From Nematostella vectensis (Eukaryota > Cnidaria > Anthozoa > Actiniaria > Edwardsiidae), in contig NC_064038.1 of the NCBI RefSeq assembly GCF_932526225.1, positions 5,068,741-5,132,740 of the forward strand: 64,000 nt of DNA. Reading direction: 5' to 3'. The notes under the pieces are model-generated. The model was not told where the DNA came from and did not search any database. It saw nothing but the letters and a program-made list of their open reading frames with translations. Every line of letters begins with the position of its first letter. The first letter of the stretch is position 1. Both the position numbers and the translations under genes were made by a program. Shown here in pieces: positions 33,820 to 43,592 of the stretch.

Positions 33820-34263
33820 CGCACACTTAGGGGCCACAGCTTAGAGGGCTGGATCACGAATGCTGTATACACCGGCATCTCCCGCGTGCGGCTCGCCGAC
33901 CAGATAGTTCGCGTGATCCCCCCCGATAACACCCCCGGTGCCTTGGTTCCCACAGGACTGCAGGCTACGCCCAGTGAAAAGCTCATTATAGCGCGAATCA
34001 AGCGATACGCTATAGACGAAAGGCAAAAGGGTCGCACAAAGTACACGGGACCGCACCACGTTCTGACGGTAGATTACGTACTCGGCATGATTGCTGACGC
34101 GGAAAAGAAGTGCACGGTCTGTGACACTCAGCTTCTGCTTCAGGGGTACACCAAGAGTCATCCCCAATGCTTCAGTATCGACCGGCTGGACGACAGTCAG
34201 GGTCACTACAAGTGGAATGTTAGACTCACGTGCCTTAGCTGCAATAGAAGGCACAAGCGCTGA
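33820..34263 (+). CDS. Helicase motif VI tail fused to an HNH-type endonuclease domain
   Basis: One open frame. It begins with a segment like superfamily 1 helicase motif VI (NAVYTGISRVRLADQIVRV). After a proline-rich link follows a treble-clef HNH-like module with zinc Cys pairs CTVC and CLSC and the core FSIDRLDD...YKWNVRL. HNH domains cut DNA using a divalent metal. The tail is basic (NRRHKR) and ends TGA at 34261-34263, close to the convergent integrase. Element 2 keeps the HNH part (57723-58130) with R to W in the core (SIDWLDD). The fusion of helicase and HNH is read directly here; the N-terminal helicase is lost from this copy. Confidence 0.65.
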   Translation, partial: RTLRGHSLEGWITNAVYTGISRVRLADQIVRVIPPDNTPGALVPTGLQATPSEKLIIARIKRYAIDERQKGRTKYTGPHHVLTVDYVLGMIADAEKKCTVCDTQLLLQGYTKSHPQCFSIDRLDDSQGHYKWNVRLTCLSCNRRHKR

Positions 34264-34302
34264 TCACGCTAGGGTGGCGCTAGCGCAATCAGCAGATTTT
34301 TT

Positions 34303-35252
34303 TTATCTGTTTTGCCACGCTAGCGTCACGCTACGCAACTGCGAACGCGTGAAGCCTTGCTTAGAGTACGCCGTGTAATACAACACTGGCTGTCCGGGCT
34401 CCATGACCCTCTTTAGTATTGGGTATGCCCTGCTTGTCCACCACGGGTCCGTCGCTCGCCGTCGGCCCTTGTCCTGAAGGTCTTCCTCGTTTACGGCGAT
34501 GTACACCTCCGTTCCTACCCCTAAGGGGACCTCTAAGGGGGGCTTTTCGGCTTTGAGAGGCACGCACCTCAGCTTTATGGCGTCTTTAGGCGCAAAGCCA
34601 GTCATGCGAGTCTTCGTTGCGTTCATGTCCGAGATGACAATTGGCAAAGCAGTAACCCACTCGCGGTTTGTCTAGCCGGATGCAAGCTCCTTCGAGTACT
34701 GCGCACGAAATAGGCGCTGTGCCTGCCAGCGATGGAAAGACTCGGCGAAAGTTTGGCTCCTGTGGTGCCCTGGCTCAGCCCGTCGGACCTCCACCCCGTG
34801 GTCTGTCAGGAGCTTTGTGGTAGCGCCCTTAAACTCCGTGCCGTCATCAACCATGAGGACTTTAGGCCATGCGAGAGGTCCCTCTGCATAGATGCCAGCG
34901 AGTTCGCGGGAGACGACGGCCGCGCTCTTAGTCCTCAGTGGGCGGGCGGCTTTATATCGTGAAGCAACGTCAACGACAGTCAGGGCATACTTAGCAGGTC
35001 CGACTGGTGGATACAGTTTGGTATCTGCTCCGAGAAGTGGCCGTAGGTAGTAGTAGGAGGGGGTGTCTGTGTGTAGCCCCCGACTGGCTGCGAGCTTACC
35101 CACTTGCGCACTCGATCTATGGAGGCTGATCCCTTGGGAAGTTTGGCATGCAGAGCGGTCACTCCCTGGAAGCCACCTCTGGCGTAGTATATAGGACGAA
35201 GGAACGCATCGAGTTCTTCGTCGGACATGCGCTTGCCGTTCCGGCGGGCCAT
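34303..35252 (-). pseudogene. Retroviral-type (rve) integrase, broken
   Basis: Reads leftward from ATG at 35250-35252 (MARRNGKRMSDEELDAFLRP). The DDE core is visible: first Asp at HQSDLL, second at LMVDDGTEF, Glu at FAESFHRW. A C-terminal basic/beta region (FAPKDAIKLRCVPL) follows. It would join element ends to target DNA with the staggered cut behind the 6-bp duplication. Lesions: a deletion of about 25 bases at about 35003 relative to element 2 (after LTVVDVASRYK in reading order it is the upstream joint) shifts the frame, and a TAG stands after KELASG near 34673. So it is inactive as read. Confidence 0.75.
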
Positions 35253-35369
35253 TACGTGTGTATCGCGATGCATTGCAATGCTTTGCAACGCATGTATCAG
35301 TCTCCAACAGGCGTTTGCCGTCTGCTTGGTGTGCATACGCACTGCTGCGCGTACTCGGTCTGCAATCAT
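35253..35369 (-). pseudogene. Truncated small protein upstream of integrase, fused in frame
   Basis: MIADRVRAAV...NACWRLIHALQ corresponds to the two ends of the intact 85-residue protein of element 2 (59055-59312). The middle is deleted and the stop is lost, so it runs into the integrase ATG. It is preceded by the palindromic CGTATACGCATGCGTATAC. Confidence 0.55.
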
Positions 35370-35445
35370 CTTATACGTATACGCATGCGTATACCCGCAG
35401 CATGGAAAAAGGCCGCCTAGACGCAGCGCTGGAACGACAGCTGCA

Positions 35446-35871
35446 TCACAGCAAGCGGCTAGCTGCGTAGCCGATGGCGAGAGCGCCGGCGCCAATGTAA
35501 GCCAATTCGGCGTTCTTCTGCGTTTTGCTGGGGATGTAGTAGTCGGACAGCTCGGGGGCCTGCATCGACACCAGGGATTGTTTTGGCCGGGTCTGGTTGT
35601 AGAGTTTGAGCGCGTAGTCGGTTTCGGTGAAGTTCTTTTTTGCGAGGGACCCTCTCTCGCGACTTTGAGCTTGCCAATCGAGGATTTTTCTTCGCCGCTG
35701 TTGGTAGCGTCCATAGTCTTGTTGGTACTTCTCTAGGGCCTTAACTTGCCTCTACTTCTCAGCTAAGGCAGGGCTCTCATCGTTCGACAGGAACTTTGCG
35801 AGGTAGTTGCCGCCAACGAATGCAGTCGCGTTTAGGACGGCGCCGCCAACCAAAATCGCGATGGAGGCCAT
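35446..35871 (-). pseudogene. Small membrane-anchored element protein, one premature stop
   Basis: Starts at ATG 35869-35871 with a hydrophobic N-terminal helix (ASIAILVGGAVLNATAF), then a charged coiled region, a DYALKLYNQTRP segment and a second hydrophobic tail. Element 2 has the intact 141-residue version at 59389-59814. Here GAG is TAG in the EKERHDK region (EK-stop-RQVK). Recurrent in this element family and probably structural; function unknown. Confidence 0.65.
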
Positions 35872-36047
35872 CGAGTAGTGCGTTTACGTTTCACGTGCGC
35901 ACACTTCACGTGCTATGAGTATGCCTTCGGCGGCGAATGCGCATGAATTGTGCAAAGCACGCACGAGTCTAATACATGGCTCACACGCGCAGTGATGTGC
36001 ACTACTGTAGTAGTGTACACTATTACACGGGCAGGATCTTCTGGTCC

Positions 36048-36215
36048 TCAAGGTAACCCTTCAAAGCGACAGCACCTGCAACGGCGGCAGTCATTTTTGC
36101 GTAGTTCATGGCGTAAGACCTTGCGCCCAACCCAGCCGATACCGGCGACGAGGCCGGTTATGACTGCGGCGTCGGTGATGGTCTTTGTAATCTTGCTCTG
36201 CTGCGTCGTCGACAT
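36048..36215 (-). pseudogene. Short membrane protein (74-residue family), frameshifted
   Basis: MSTTQQSKITKTITDAAVIT followed by a hydrophobic stretch (GLVAGIGWVGRKVL). About 30 bases present in element 2 (after VLRE) are deleted, which shifts the frame. The family's C-terminal segment (MTAAFAGA..., LEDQKILP) remains readable in another frame at about 36015-36110. Confidence 0.6.
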
Positions 36216-36887
36216 TATATATGCGTACACGCGTATGATGCACGGACGTGCGGATATGGGTGGGGCCCTCGTGTCTAAATGTCTGCTTACTCCATGGATA
36301 ACAGCCGAGATTTGCATTGTCCGGGAGCGCGAAGCGCTGTCGCCGGAACGGCAGATCCTTGGTCTGCTGTGCTGCCGCCAGCGGCGGCCTTGCGGGCGGA
36401 GTCACGCCGTCGGCCGCTACATGCGGATCGGTAGCTCGCTGGTTAACAGCTGGTGTACGAGTGAACGCGGCAGCTAGCTCCCGCCTACGTGTGTAGAGGC
36501 CGATCAATGACACTAGAAGACCAGCGACCCCGATAACCGAGCTAGCCGACCAAGCAGAGTTGCTTTCCGGGACTGGTGTGTGTATGCCTTCGGCGCGCAA
36601 GCCCTCGCGTCCCTGCGGCTCGCTACCGACCGGCGACTGCACGACACGAAGTGTCTCTTTCTTCGTTCTGTTAATTCGGTTCCACTTTACCAAGCGCAAA
36701 GGCTTCCGGCTTCGACTCGTCCAGGTTGTTTAGGTCGGGTCGCGGGTGGTTCGGGGCTCGTGATTCTCTCCGCCAACGCCGAAGGCGTACGTGCAGGTTC
36801 TTGATGATGCTCATCAGCAGCTTGTTTGTCAGGTTCCGCTGACGTTCCGGCAGGCTGGGCACTAGTACTTCCTTGAGGTTCCTCCAT
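36106..36887 (-). pseudogene. Pro/Ala-rich protein with one transmembrane helix, frameshifted
   Basis: Begins MEEPQGSTSAQPAGTSAEPD at ATG 36885-36887. It has a disordered Pro/Ala/Glu-rich part, then a clear transmembrane helix VIGVAGLLVSLIGLYTRRR. The disordered part and the helix lie in different frames. Element 2 has the same pair at 60294-60846, also out of frame. The ORF then overlaps the 36048-36215 gene. Unknown role, probably virion membrane or scaffold. Confidence 0.5.
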
Positions 36888-36939
36888 TTGTGTTGACACG
36901 CGGTGTCAGCAACTTGGCTGCTGAAGAAGTGGCAAACTT

Positions 36940-37566
36940 TCAAATGAACGTCTGCTCTGGGATGGCAGACTCGCCACTGTGCGAGTGCCGTTTCGGCAGG
37001 CAAACCACTGGTGGGTTCGCGGCTGCTACCTCGTGTTGACACCGCGTGTCAGCGCTTGCCGTTCCGGCGGTGTTCACATGACGTGCTATGTGTAACGCCC
37101 CAACGGCTAAAGCCATCAAACGACCGCAGCGTAGAGACAGGCTTCCGCACAATGTGCGGAGCTCGTTGTTGATGATGTAGTCCGACACTAGGTCATTGTG
37201 AAGATCGACCACACTGTCTATCGGCAGCGCCATCCCTACTAGCTTGGTCGTAAGCTTCAGAAAGCTGTCTGCTAGGGTGTCTGTAGTCCGGCTGGCTAGA
37301 GCGGTCTCGTATCGCCTTTCGTACTTCCTCACCTCCTCGGCGCTCATGCGTTTGACGTCGTCGTGAGTCAGGGCCTTGCCTACCATTGCTCTCGACTTCC
37401 CCGAGGCTACGAGAATCGCAAGTTTCTCCCTCGCGTCTGCTATCTCAGTTTGCTCACCTCCGGTTGCCGTTCCGGCAGGATGCGTCGAGCAGTCCAACGA
37501 CTCGACAACCGGGAGGCCGGCGGCGCCCCCCTCAAGAAGACTCTCAAAGTATTCGTCGCTCATCAT
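36940..37566 (-). CDS. Conserved element protein, 208 residues, helical with C-terminal hydrophobic segment
   Basis: Open from MMSDEYFESLLEGG (ATG 37564-37566). A helical central region includes ADAREKLAILVASGKSRAMV, GKALTHDDVKRMSAEEVRKY and DTLADSFLKLTTKLVGMALP. A hydrophobic stretch (LMALAVGALHIARHV) follows, then a decayed tail. It includes the recurring PAGTATGGE coded by GCCGGAACGGCA. Element 2 keeps the same middle, but its N-terminus is interrupted by an inverted ATPase fragment. Function unknown; I associate this family with cnidarian virus-like elements. The gene lies just downstream of the ATPase and reads in the same direction. Confidence 0.6.
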   Translation of the reverse strand: MMSDEYFESLLEGGAAGLPVVESLDCSTHPAGTATGGEQTEIADAREKLAILVASGKSRAMVGKALTHDDVKRMSAEEVRKYERRYETALASRTTDTLADSFLKLTTKLVGMALPIDSVVDLHNDLVSDYIINNELRTLCGSLSLRCGRLMALAVGALHIARHVNTAGTASADTRCQHEVAAANPPVVCLPKRHSHSGESAIPEQTFI

Positions 37567-37649
37567 GCCGTGGCTAAGTTGCAACACGTGTGATTACGTA
37601 TGTACGTACGTATATGTGTGCACACACACGTTATGCCCTAGGGCGGTGG

Positions 37650-38236
37650 TTACCGTTCAACTAGGGCGATGGTATAAGGGTGACGCAAGCAAAACTCTAA
37701 CTTCGAGAACTTTTTCGTCTTGAGGGCCTTCATGTACTCTTTCATCTTCTCTTCTGAGAGCTCCGCGCCGTAGTCATGCAGGATAGCTTTCATGTCTGCC
37801 TTGCTCGGGGTATAGAAGACCATTAAGGCCGCGATGTTCTCACGGAACGGCTTCGTAATGCTGGTAAGCTGTTGCGTGATCACCCACACGCTGATACCCA
37901 CGTGGCGCGCGCTGAACGCAAAGTTGACGAGCTGGTCAGAGCGCCTCTTTACGTCTTTCGAGGCCGCACAGTCGTCGAGTATGATTAGCGTATTAGTGCC
38001 TTCGAAGAGAGCGGAGACAAACCTCAGCAGTATGTCGATCTGACCCGCCTCAGGTGCGATGACAAACAGACGATCGTCGCCCTCGCCTATGCCGTCGTTT
38101 GTTTTGTTGTAGACAAAGGTAGGGCACATGAGTACGATGTAGTCAAACCTGCCCCGGAAAGGGCCGCGCAGCAGGTCCACTATGAATCGGGTCTTCCCGC
38201 GATGAGAGCGTTAAATGGGATGTTTTTCGGGTCCAT
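37650..38236 (-). pseudogene. A32-like DNA-packaging ATPase with a damaged P-loop
   Basis: Starts MDPKNIPFNALIAG (ATG 38234-38236). The Walker A region is mostly gone: only GCGGGAAGACCC remains at about 38191-38203, and the frame changes there. Downstream the ORF is open to 37650. Visible motifs are Walker B (NTLIILDDCAA), a VITQQLTSITKPFREN sensor-like segment and the end TIALVER. FtsK/HerA-class ATPases of this type pump DNA into capsids of adenovirus-like, PLV and NCLDV viruses. The neighbouring capsid gene supports the call. Non-functional as read. Confidence 0.7.
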
Positions 38237-38258
38237 ACCGCGCAGAAACTGTCTGTGC

Positions 38259-39519
38259 TCAGTATTGTATGGACTCTAGCTGTCCGTTCATAAGGTTCAT
38301 TTGCGCGTCGGCCACCACAAACACGTGACAGTTTACGGTACCCGTGCCGCTTGCCGTGCGTTTTATTTCGAGGTGCACACCGTCGCGGGTATTGACCAAT
38401 CTGAGACCACCCCCATGGATAGCACTGTCGTCCGTCGTCCGAAGGTCGATCCACAGAGCAAACTTGTCATCGCCATATAACGACTCGGGGCCGACCGCCG
38501 GGGCGGCAGGCGCTCCGCTGTGCCCCCACCGGGGAGGGGCGGACGAACCGCCTTTTCGCCTCCCTCCAGAAATCCGTGGGGAGCAGCCCCTGGCTGAAGA
38601 CCCTGTTTGGCACGCCGTCGATTGTAACGCGAACGCTCTTGATGTCGCGGTACACGAACTTCTCAGAGTCGCGAGCCTTGCCGTATATGGCTCCACAAAG
38701 AGGAGCAACAGACCACTCATAGACCTTCGCGGCAGGTTGACACTCTCGTTGATTATTCTGTCCGTCCCTTTGCAATCACGAAGGTCTTGTGAAGGTTCAC
38801 TTGCTCGTAGAAGAACGTTGTGCCGTTTTGGTAGGCAGCGGCTGCAGACCGGGCGAGGTTGTCGTCCCTCAGGCTTTCGTATTCCAGCTCTAGATTTTTG
38901 ATGCCATAGGATAATTTGGTAGCATCGCTTCCTACTACTACCTGGTCAACCGTTGCGAACGTGATTTCGAAGAGCAGCACCTCGGAGAGCGCCCTTGGGT
39001 ACAGTACGCCGTGGTCCGTCAGCAGAGAATGTTCTAGCGGGATGGTGTACCTCGCCCCGTGGGCGGCGTTTAGAGCGTTCTCCTTGACGTTACTAGTTGC
39101 TTTATCGCCAGCCTTGGAGCGAAGCTTGCGCATGTTTTCTGACTGTATGCCCTGATCCAGGCGGTCCTCTCTCTCGACCTTGGACAGGTAAAGCCTCTCT
39201 TACGTCTTGAAGACGTCGTAGCGGTTGGTGTCCTGGAGCGTTTCTCCTGCAAACGTGATTTTCAGGCGGCTCACAAGATTTCGGCCGACGTTGTTCACAA
39301 CGGTATTATTTGCTTGGCCTGAGATGGAGAGATCGAAACCCTCAAGGAGCCAGGCACGAGCGTGACGCCTTCCGATAGCTTTGGGACCGCCACATATAGC
39401 GTCTCGCCGAGGGAAGCCGTCGACGGGTTGAGAGTGACCTGGTGAACAGTTCTCTCGAGTTTCAACCCCAGAGGAGTTCTGGGTGTTCGTTGGAGGTCAA
39501 GTTTATCGCTGACTGACAT
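38259..39519 (-). pseudogene. Major capsid protein, double-jelly-roll type, frameshifted
   Basis: Spans about 420 codons from MSVSDKLDLQRTPRTPLGLK (ATG 39517-39519) to NLMNGQLESIQY. Segments lie in different frames: 39519-39330; 39340-38753 with the NNVGRNLVSRLKITFAG, HGARYTIPLEHSLLTDHGVL and YGIKNLELEYESL pieces; 38775-38560; and 38560-38259 with FALWIDLRTTDD and GVHLEIKRTAS. Size, position next to the packaging ATPase and beta-rich pattern support a hexon-like capsid protein. Lesions: a frame change near 39345 and another near 38520, both shared with element 2; a TAA at FKT-stop near 39198; and a frameshift near 38690 that element 2 lacks. Confidence 0.65.
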
Positions 39520-39626
39520 CGTATACGTATATATACTATATATACATAAAGTACGAAGCCGCGTGGCTATAGTGCGGACTGTTAGACATGTCTAATATAG
39601 CATAGCACGAGTTATGTGCACGCATC
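39520..39626. promoter_or_regulatory. Divergent intergenic region between capsid and structural genes
   Basis: About 107 bases between two divergent starts, with alternating CGTATACGTATATATACTAT. The matching site in element 2 is an extended palindrome. Probably a bidirectional late promoter; this is inference. Confidence 0.4.
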
Positions 39627-40636
39627 ATGGGTGATGTTGACGTTGACATTGACGATACCTTGCCGGGTGCGTCCGCCGATCGCGGAGCGGGGGACGACGA
39701 CACGACGCCCCTTATCCCGTTTGACCCCGACGATGGGGAGTCGATCCCAATGACGAGCACGTCATCGCGTTTGCATGCTGCGCATAGCATGGCTACGCGA
39801 AGCGCAACGCAAACCGCCGGAACGGCACGCGCTGAAACCTCGTTCACCACAGAGGGTGCAGCGACAAGACTCGGTCTCCAGTCCCTCAGGGAGAAATACC
39901 CAGATCTTAACGAGAATCTGATACGGTTCCAGTCAGACCAGAGGGGGGAGACGCTAATACGGGTTCGTAACCTCGGCAAATGGGGTTGGACTGAACCAAG
40001 ACGGCTGTTCAATGAGGACGGGGGCGTTCGACAGGACGTTGCAAAGCTGAAAGGCTTCAAGCTGGCGATGGGGTCCGTGGCAGAGGTAGACGCGGTCATC
40101 CAGGAAAACACGGAACGACTCCAAGAGCTGCAAGGGGTGCCGCAGACAGGGAGACCACCGACGACCCTAACACGTCAGAGAGTCGCCGCCAAGAGGCCAG
40201 TGAGCGCAGCGAAGAGAGGCTGTCCGAGATTGACGAACTAGAACGCGAAAACCAAGAGCTCGAGAACCAAAAGCCGCTAAGAGAGCGCATCAAAGCCATC
40301 TTCAAAAAGTACGGCTTTACCGTCACCGCTATCGGGTTGGCCGTAGCGACGACGATCGCGGCCATTGTGACGTCGCTCGGCAAGTCGCTCTCCTCCGTGG
40401 CCAGAGGGGTCGGTAACGGGCTTGAGGCCATCGGGAAAAAGCTAGGCGAGCTTCTCCCTCGGCTAGTAGGCAGCATCGCGAACTTCGTGTTTAAGGCTGC
40501 AGGAGAAGCGGTGAAATTCCTTGGCAAAAATGCGTGGCTGCTCATTCTAGCCGTAGCCGCGTTCGTCGAATGCAAAGCAGTCATCGGAACAAGAAATACG
40601 TCGCGGCCACCGCGAGTGCCGACAACCCCGCCTTGA
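39627..40636 (+). pseudogene. Acidic N-terminus/amphipathic membrane structural protein, one frameshift
   Basis: Starts MGDVDVDIDDTLPG (acidic, disordered). A middle region with LREKYPDLNENLIRFQSD and a charged coil (ELERENQELENQKPLRERIK) follow. Then comes a long glycine-spaced hydrophobic/amphipathic region (FKKYGFTVTAIGLAVATTIA, GVGNGLEAIGKKLGELLP) and a terminal transmembrane helix (AWLLILAVAAF). About 4 bases are missing near 40136 compared with element 2, which is open there. This recalls membrane-active minor capsid proteins of adenovirus-like viruses; that role is inference. The end overlaps the next gene (minus strand) by about 55 bases. Confidence 0.6.
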
Positions 40637-42103
40637 GGGCGGTGTGGTCACTTTTTTCGCCCGGTCCGGCGGCAGTCATGCCATGCGCAGCGTGCGTATG
40701 TGGAGAGGGGGCAGGGGCCGCGCCCTCTGCGTGCACTTTCGCAGGGGCGGAAGCCTTGCTTCGCCGCCGGGACTGCACGCGGTCGATCCCAGGGTCAGTC
40801 ACGTGTTGCACCCTAGGATGCCAACCGGCCATGTTATGAGCACCGACTGGCTTCCTCTCGGTGTTGATCGCGTTTGCGCCGAGCGTCATGGAGTCCGTGG
40901 CTTTCTGCAGCTTATTGTTGTAACCCACGACGCTTTGCGTGTTTATCACCAGATCGCCCGGCATCAGCCACACTCCTGGTGCGACCGCAAGACTCAGCCT
41001 CACCTTGGCCTCCTGCACGGCTAACTGGTACCTTTGCACGCTTTGAGCGATGTCGTTTTCTATGATCGCGTCTTCAAGCAGCGTCGTGAACTCCGCCTGC
41101 GACTCCATGGCCGGCCCACCGGCCCCCGCGATAGAGGAACGGACGTTTACCTGCGCCCCAAGCACTGTGTAGACGAACGCCTCGACCGAGCGGTCGAGTC
41201 TTCCTAGCCCTGCTCTTGTCAGCCCCTCACCTTTGGGAGGCGCAAACCAGCTATAATGCACGCCCCCGTGGTCGTCGTTGCGTATGTAACCTACCTTCTT
41301 CCCACTATTGTACGTCCCACCTTCGTCGCTAAACAGATTGAGGTGGCTCGGGTACTCGTCCGCCGCCGTGTCGTAGCCACAGATCACGTGCACGTTGCGA
41401 TACTCCTCCCCCGGGTAGAACACAAACACATCGCCTAGCCCGTGGTTCCGCCCGCCTTTCCATCGGAAGTCCGGCTTACGCGGCAAACCGAACTCTATAC
41501 ATAGACGCTCGAAAGCGGCCTTCTTGTAGGGGTTACCTTTTTGCGTGAACGGGCTGTCGCCAGGAAGGGGGGCGCCGAGCTCGTAGAGTATCCTCCGGGT
41601 GGTAAAGTAGACGTAAAACCTTAGAAATCCCCTGATGACAGAGGGGAGCATGGCGAAAGCGTGGTCGACTAGGGACACCCCACATCCGGCGGTTGCGCAC
41701 CAGACTGCAAAGTTGAGTTGCTGTGGCCAGTACCCATAGGAAGGCTCCGATAGCCACCGGCGAGACTCCTTGGCGGACTTGTGCGTGACTACTGTCTCTT
41801 TGAATATGTCTCGGACCCCAGTCGTGAATGATTTGTCCTCAGCCACGTGTATCTCTAGCTGCGTGAGTAGTGGGGTGATGTCTGAGGCCGTGCTCTCCAC
41901 GGGGGTCGCGGGCACGGCGTAGAGCAGCTTTTGCGCGAGGGTCAGAGACCTAGGGAAACCGGTTTTTTGACTTGTTCGGCTATAGCGTGTTTGATATGCT
42001 CGGCTATAGAGGCTCCCGCCGCAACTGCCGCCTTCTTCGTCTCCTCCTCCTTCCTTCGGGGAATCGCCTCCTCGTTCAGCATCCGCCAGCCTTCCCAATC
42101 CAT
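40581..42103 (-). CDS. Large conserved element protein (about 500 residues), nearly intact
   Basis: The best start is ATG 42101-42103, which gives a charged helical N-terminus (MDWEGWRMLNEEAIPRRKEE). That frame ends at about 41948 (TGA), and the rest is open one frame over, so one frameshift lies near 41950-41965. The open part runs about 450 residues, with QQLNFAVWCATAGCGVSLVD, IRGFLRFYVYFTTRRILYEL, FSDEGGTYNSGKKVGYIRND, VEAFVYTVLGAQVNVRSSI and VQRYQLAVQEAKVRLSLAVA. It ends in a transmembrane helix (LSALAVAATYFLFR). I recognise it as a recurrent family of cnidarian PLV-like elements but know no function; probably a virion protein. Not present in the visible part of element 2. Confidence 0.6.
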
Positions 42104-42133
42104 GCTCAGTCCTATTAAACACGAAGGCGTGCT

Positions 42134-42859
42134 ATGTTCAACACAATGGTGGTCCTACATGCCGTGTTCACCGAAGGCGAACTGACGCTCTTATTCGAGC
42201 AGCCGATAAGGCGCCGACGCTTCGTGGCGCTCCGGCAGTGCTCGCTGTTTAACAGCTGGTATAATCTCGAGCGGGAGCATCGGATAACGACCATAGCTTC
42301 CCTCCCGCCCATCGCTACTCTGCCAGCCGGGCACCACACGGCCGAGTCCATCGTGGAAACGATCAACCGCGCTGAAAGCAAGATTCTGAGCGCGAAGCTG
42401 GATCCCCTCACCGGGAGGATCGCGCTTATGTCCAAAGGCGTTGCGTTCCTGAATGCCGAGCTTTGCGCACTATTTGGGCTAGAGGCTAAAGACGATCAAT
42501 TGGGGGGGCAGGGCCTCGCGCTGCCCGTGGGGGGGTCCCCACTTAAGGTGACTTTGCCGAAAATAGAGGCCCTCTACATCTTCTGCGATGTCGTAGACCG
42601 CACGCAATGCCCCGCCTTAGACGAACCTTCAAACGTTCTCGCTTGCCTAGAAACCCGCGGGAGGCCGCACGAGAAAGTCGTCTATGGGCCCGACATCCCC
42701 GTTTGTGTCGCAGCATCATCCTCTGAGTTTATCTCGAGTATCCGAATATGGATCAGGGATGACCGCGGTAGACGGGTGGACTTTAAGAGCAAGCCTGTTC
42801 GCCTCGTATTAGAGCTAACCTATGTCCGACATAACAAGAATGGCAAACAGCGGCGTTAG
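42134..42859 (+). CDS. Penton/minor-capsid-like protein, intact
   Basis: 241 residues, open, ATG at 42134 or 42146. Beta-rich, with NSWYNLEREHRITTIASLPP, LPAGHHTAESIVETINRAES and a terminal VRLVLELTYVRH, the pattern seen in minor capsid (single-jelly-roll) proteins of Polinton-like viruses. It stands divergent from the 500-residue gene with about 30 bases between starts and overlaps the next gene by 38 bases, so the two form one transcription unit. Assignment is by pattern, not a decisive motif. Confidence 0.55.
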   Translation: MFNTMVVLHAVFTEGELTLLFEQPIRRRRFVALRQCSLFNSWYNLEREHRITTIASLPPIATLPAGHHTAESIVETINRAESKILSAKLDPLTGRIALMSKGVAFLNAELCALFGLEAKDDQLGGQGLALPVGGSPLKVTLPKIEALYIFCDVVDRTQCPALDEPSNVLACLETRGRPHEKVVYGPDIPVCVAASSSEFISSIRIWIRDDRGRRVDFKSKPVRLVLELTYVRHNKNGKQRR

Positions 42860-43592
42860 CAGCGGTGCCATATACCCCTCGCTTCCCAGCGTCTGCCCCC
42901 CGAAGGGTACGCACATGACGCCCACCGCTCCGGCAAGCATCGGCGGCGACGTGCAAAGCTTCCGACTCCAGAAAATATGTAACACTCAGGCGATTCTAGA
43001 CAACGAGATAACGCATCATCGACAGGTGCGGAAGAGGTATAAGCGCGCCTTCGCCGTTACCCATGCTTTGTCTGTGGCATCCGGCATCGCTGCAGGGGCG
43101 CTTTCCAGCGCCGGGCTGGGGGTCTCTTTGAGTAGGATAGGGGTTCTGATCGGCGGTCCGCTGGCAGGGTTCGCTGGGCTGGTCGGTGTCGTGAGCGCGG
43201 GCGCGGGGGTAGTCTCTAGGGGTCTTATGACCAAGGTGGCTAAACACGAAGACACGATGGTTTTAGCGGAGAGTAAGAAAAACTCGATCAGCGAGCTGGT
43301 CTCTAAGGCTCTGCAGGACGGGCATATCTCAGACGAAGAGTTTCGGCTAATACTTCAGGAACAAGAGAGATACTACGCGCTTAAGGCCGCTATCAGAGCT
43401 CGACACGGCCTCGCACCGCGTCAGAAAAAAAGCAGGAAAGGGCCCTCCCTGGAGACGCGAAAAGATGAAAAAGAGGCTGCGAGAAATTCGCGAGGAGTTC
43501 GGGAGCGAGGTGTTCGAGTAGAACTCAGGTTTAAACGCCACGCCAGCGGCTTTGAATTTACGTCCAAAAAACGGTTATTCCGCGCTCCGTAG
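42822..43592 (+). CDS. Last element gene: helical protein with glycine-rich hydrophobic segment, reads into the terminal repeat
   Basis: Starts MSDITRMANSGVSSG. A basic helix (RQVRKRYKRAFAVTHALSVA) is followed by a glycine/alanine hydrophobic region (SSAGLGVSLSRIGVLIGGPL) and a helical pair (SELVSKALQDGHISDEEFRL). After about 43430 the frame seems to have slipped. The neighbouring frame gives a natural charged end (MKKRLREIREEFGSEVFE, TAG 43519-43521) that would stop exactly at the inner edge of the terminal repeat. The present ORF instead continues 24 codons into the repeat. Function unknown. Confidence 0.55.
   Translation: MSDITRMANSGVSSGAIYPSLPSVCPPKGTHMTPTAPASIGGDVQSFRLQKICNTQAILDNEITHHRQVRKRYKRAFAVTHALSVASGIAAGALSSAGLGVSLSRIGVLIGGPLAGFAGLVGVVSAGAGVVSRGLMTKVAKHEDTMVLAESKKNSISELVSKALQDGHISDEEFRLILQEQERYYALKAAIRARHGLAPRQKKSRKGPSLETRKDEKEAARNSRGVRERGVRVELRFKRHASGFEFTSKKRLFRAP

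Noticed and set aside
34980-35714. A single 244-residue minus-strand ORF at the integrase
   Set aside because: Its first half is in the wrong frame over the 141-residue membrane protein gene. Only the part from 35252 downward is integrase.
40581-42122. Start of the 500-residue gene at 42122
   Set aside because: That start is GTG and its first 60 residues are low-complexity. The ATG at 42103 in the neighbouring frame gives a plausible charged helix, so a frameshift is preferred.
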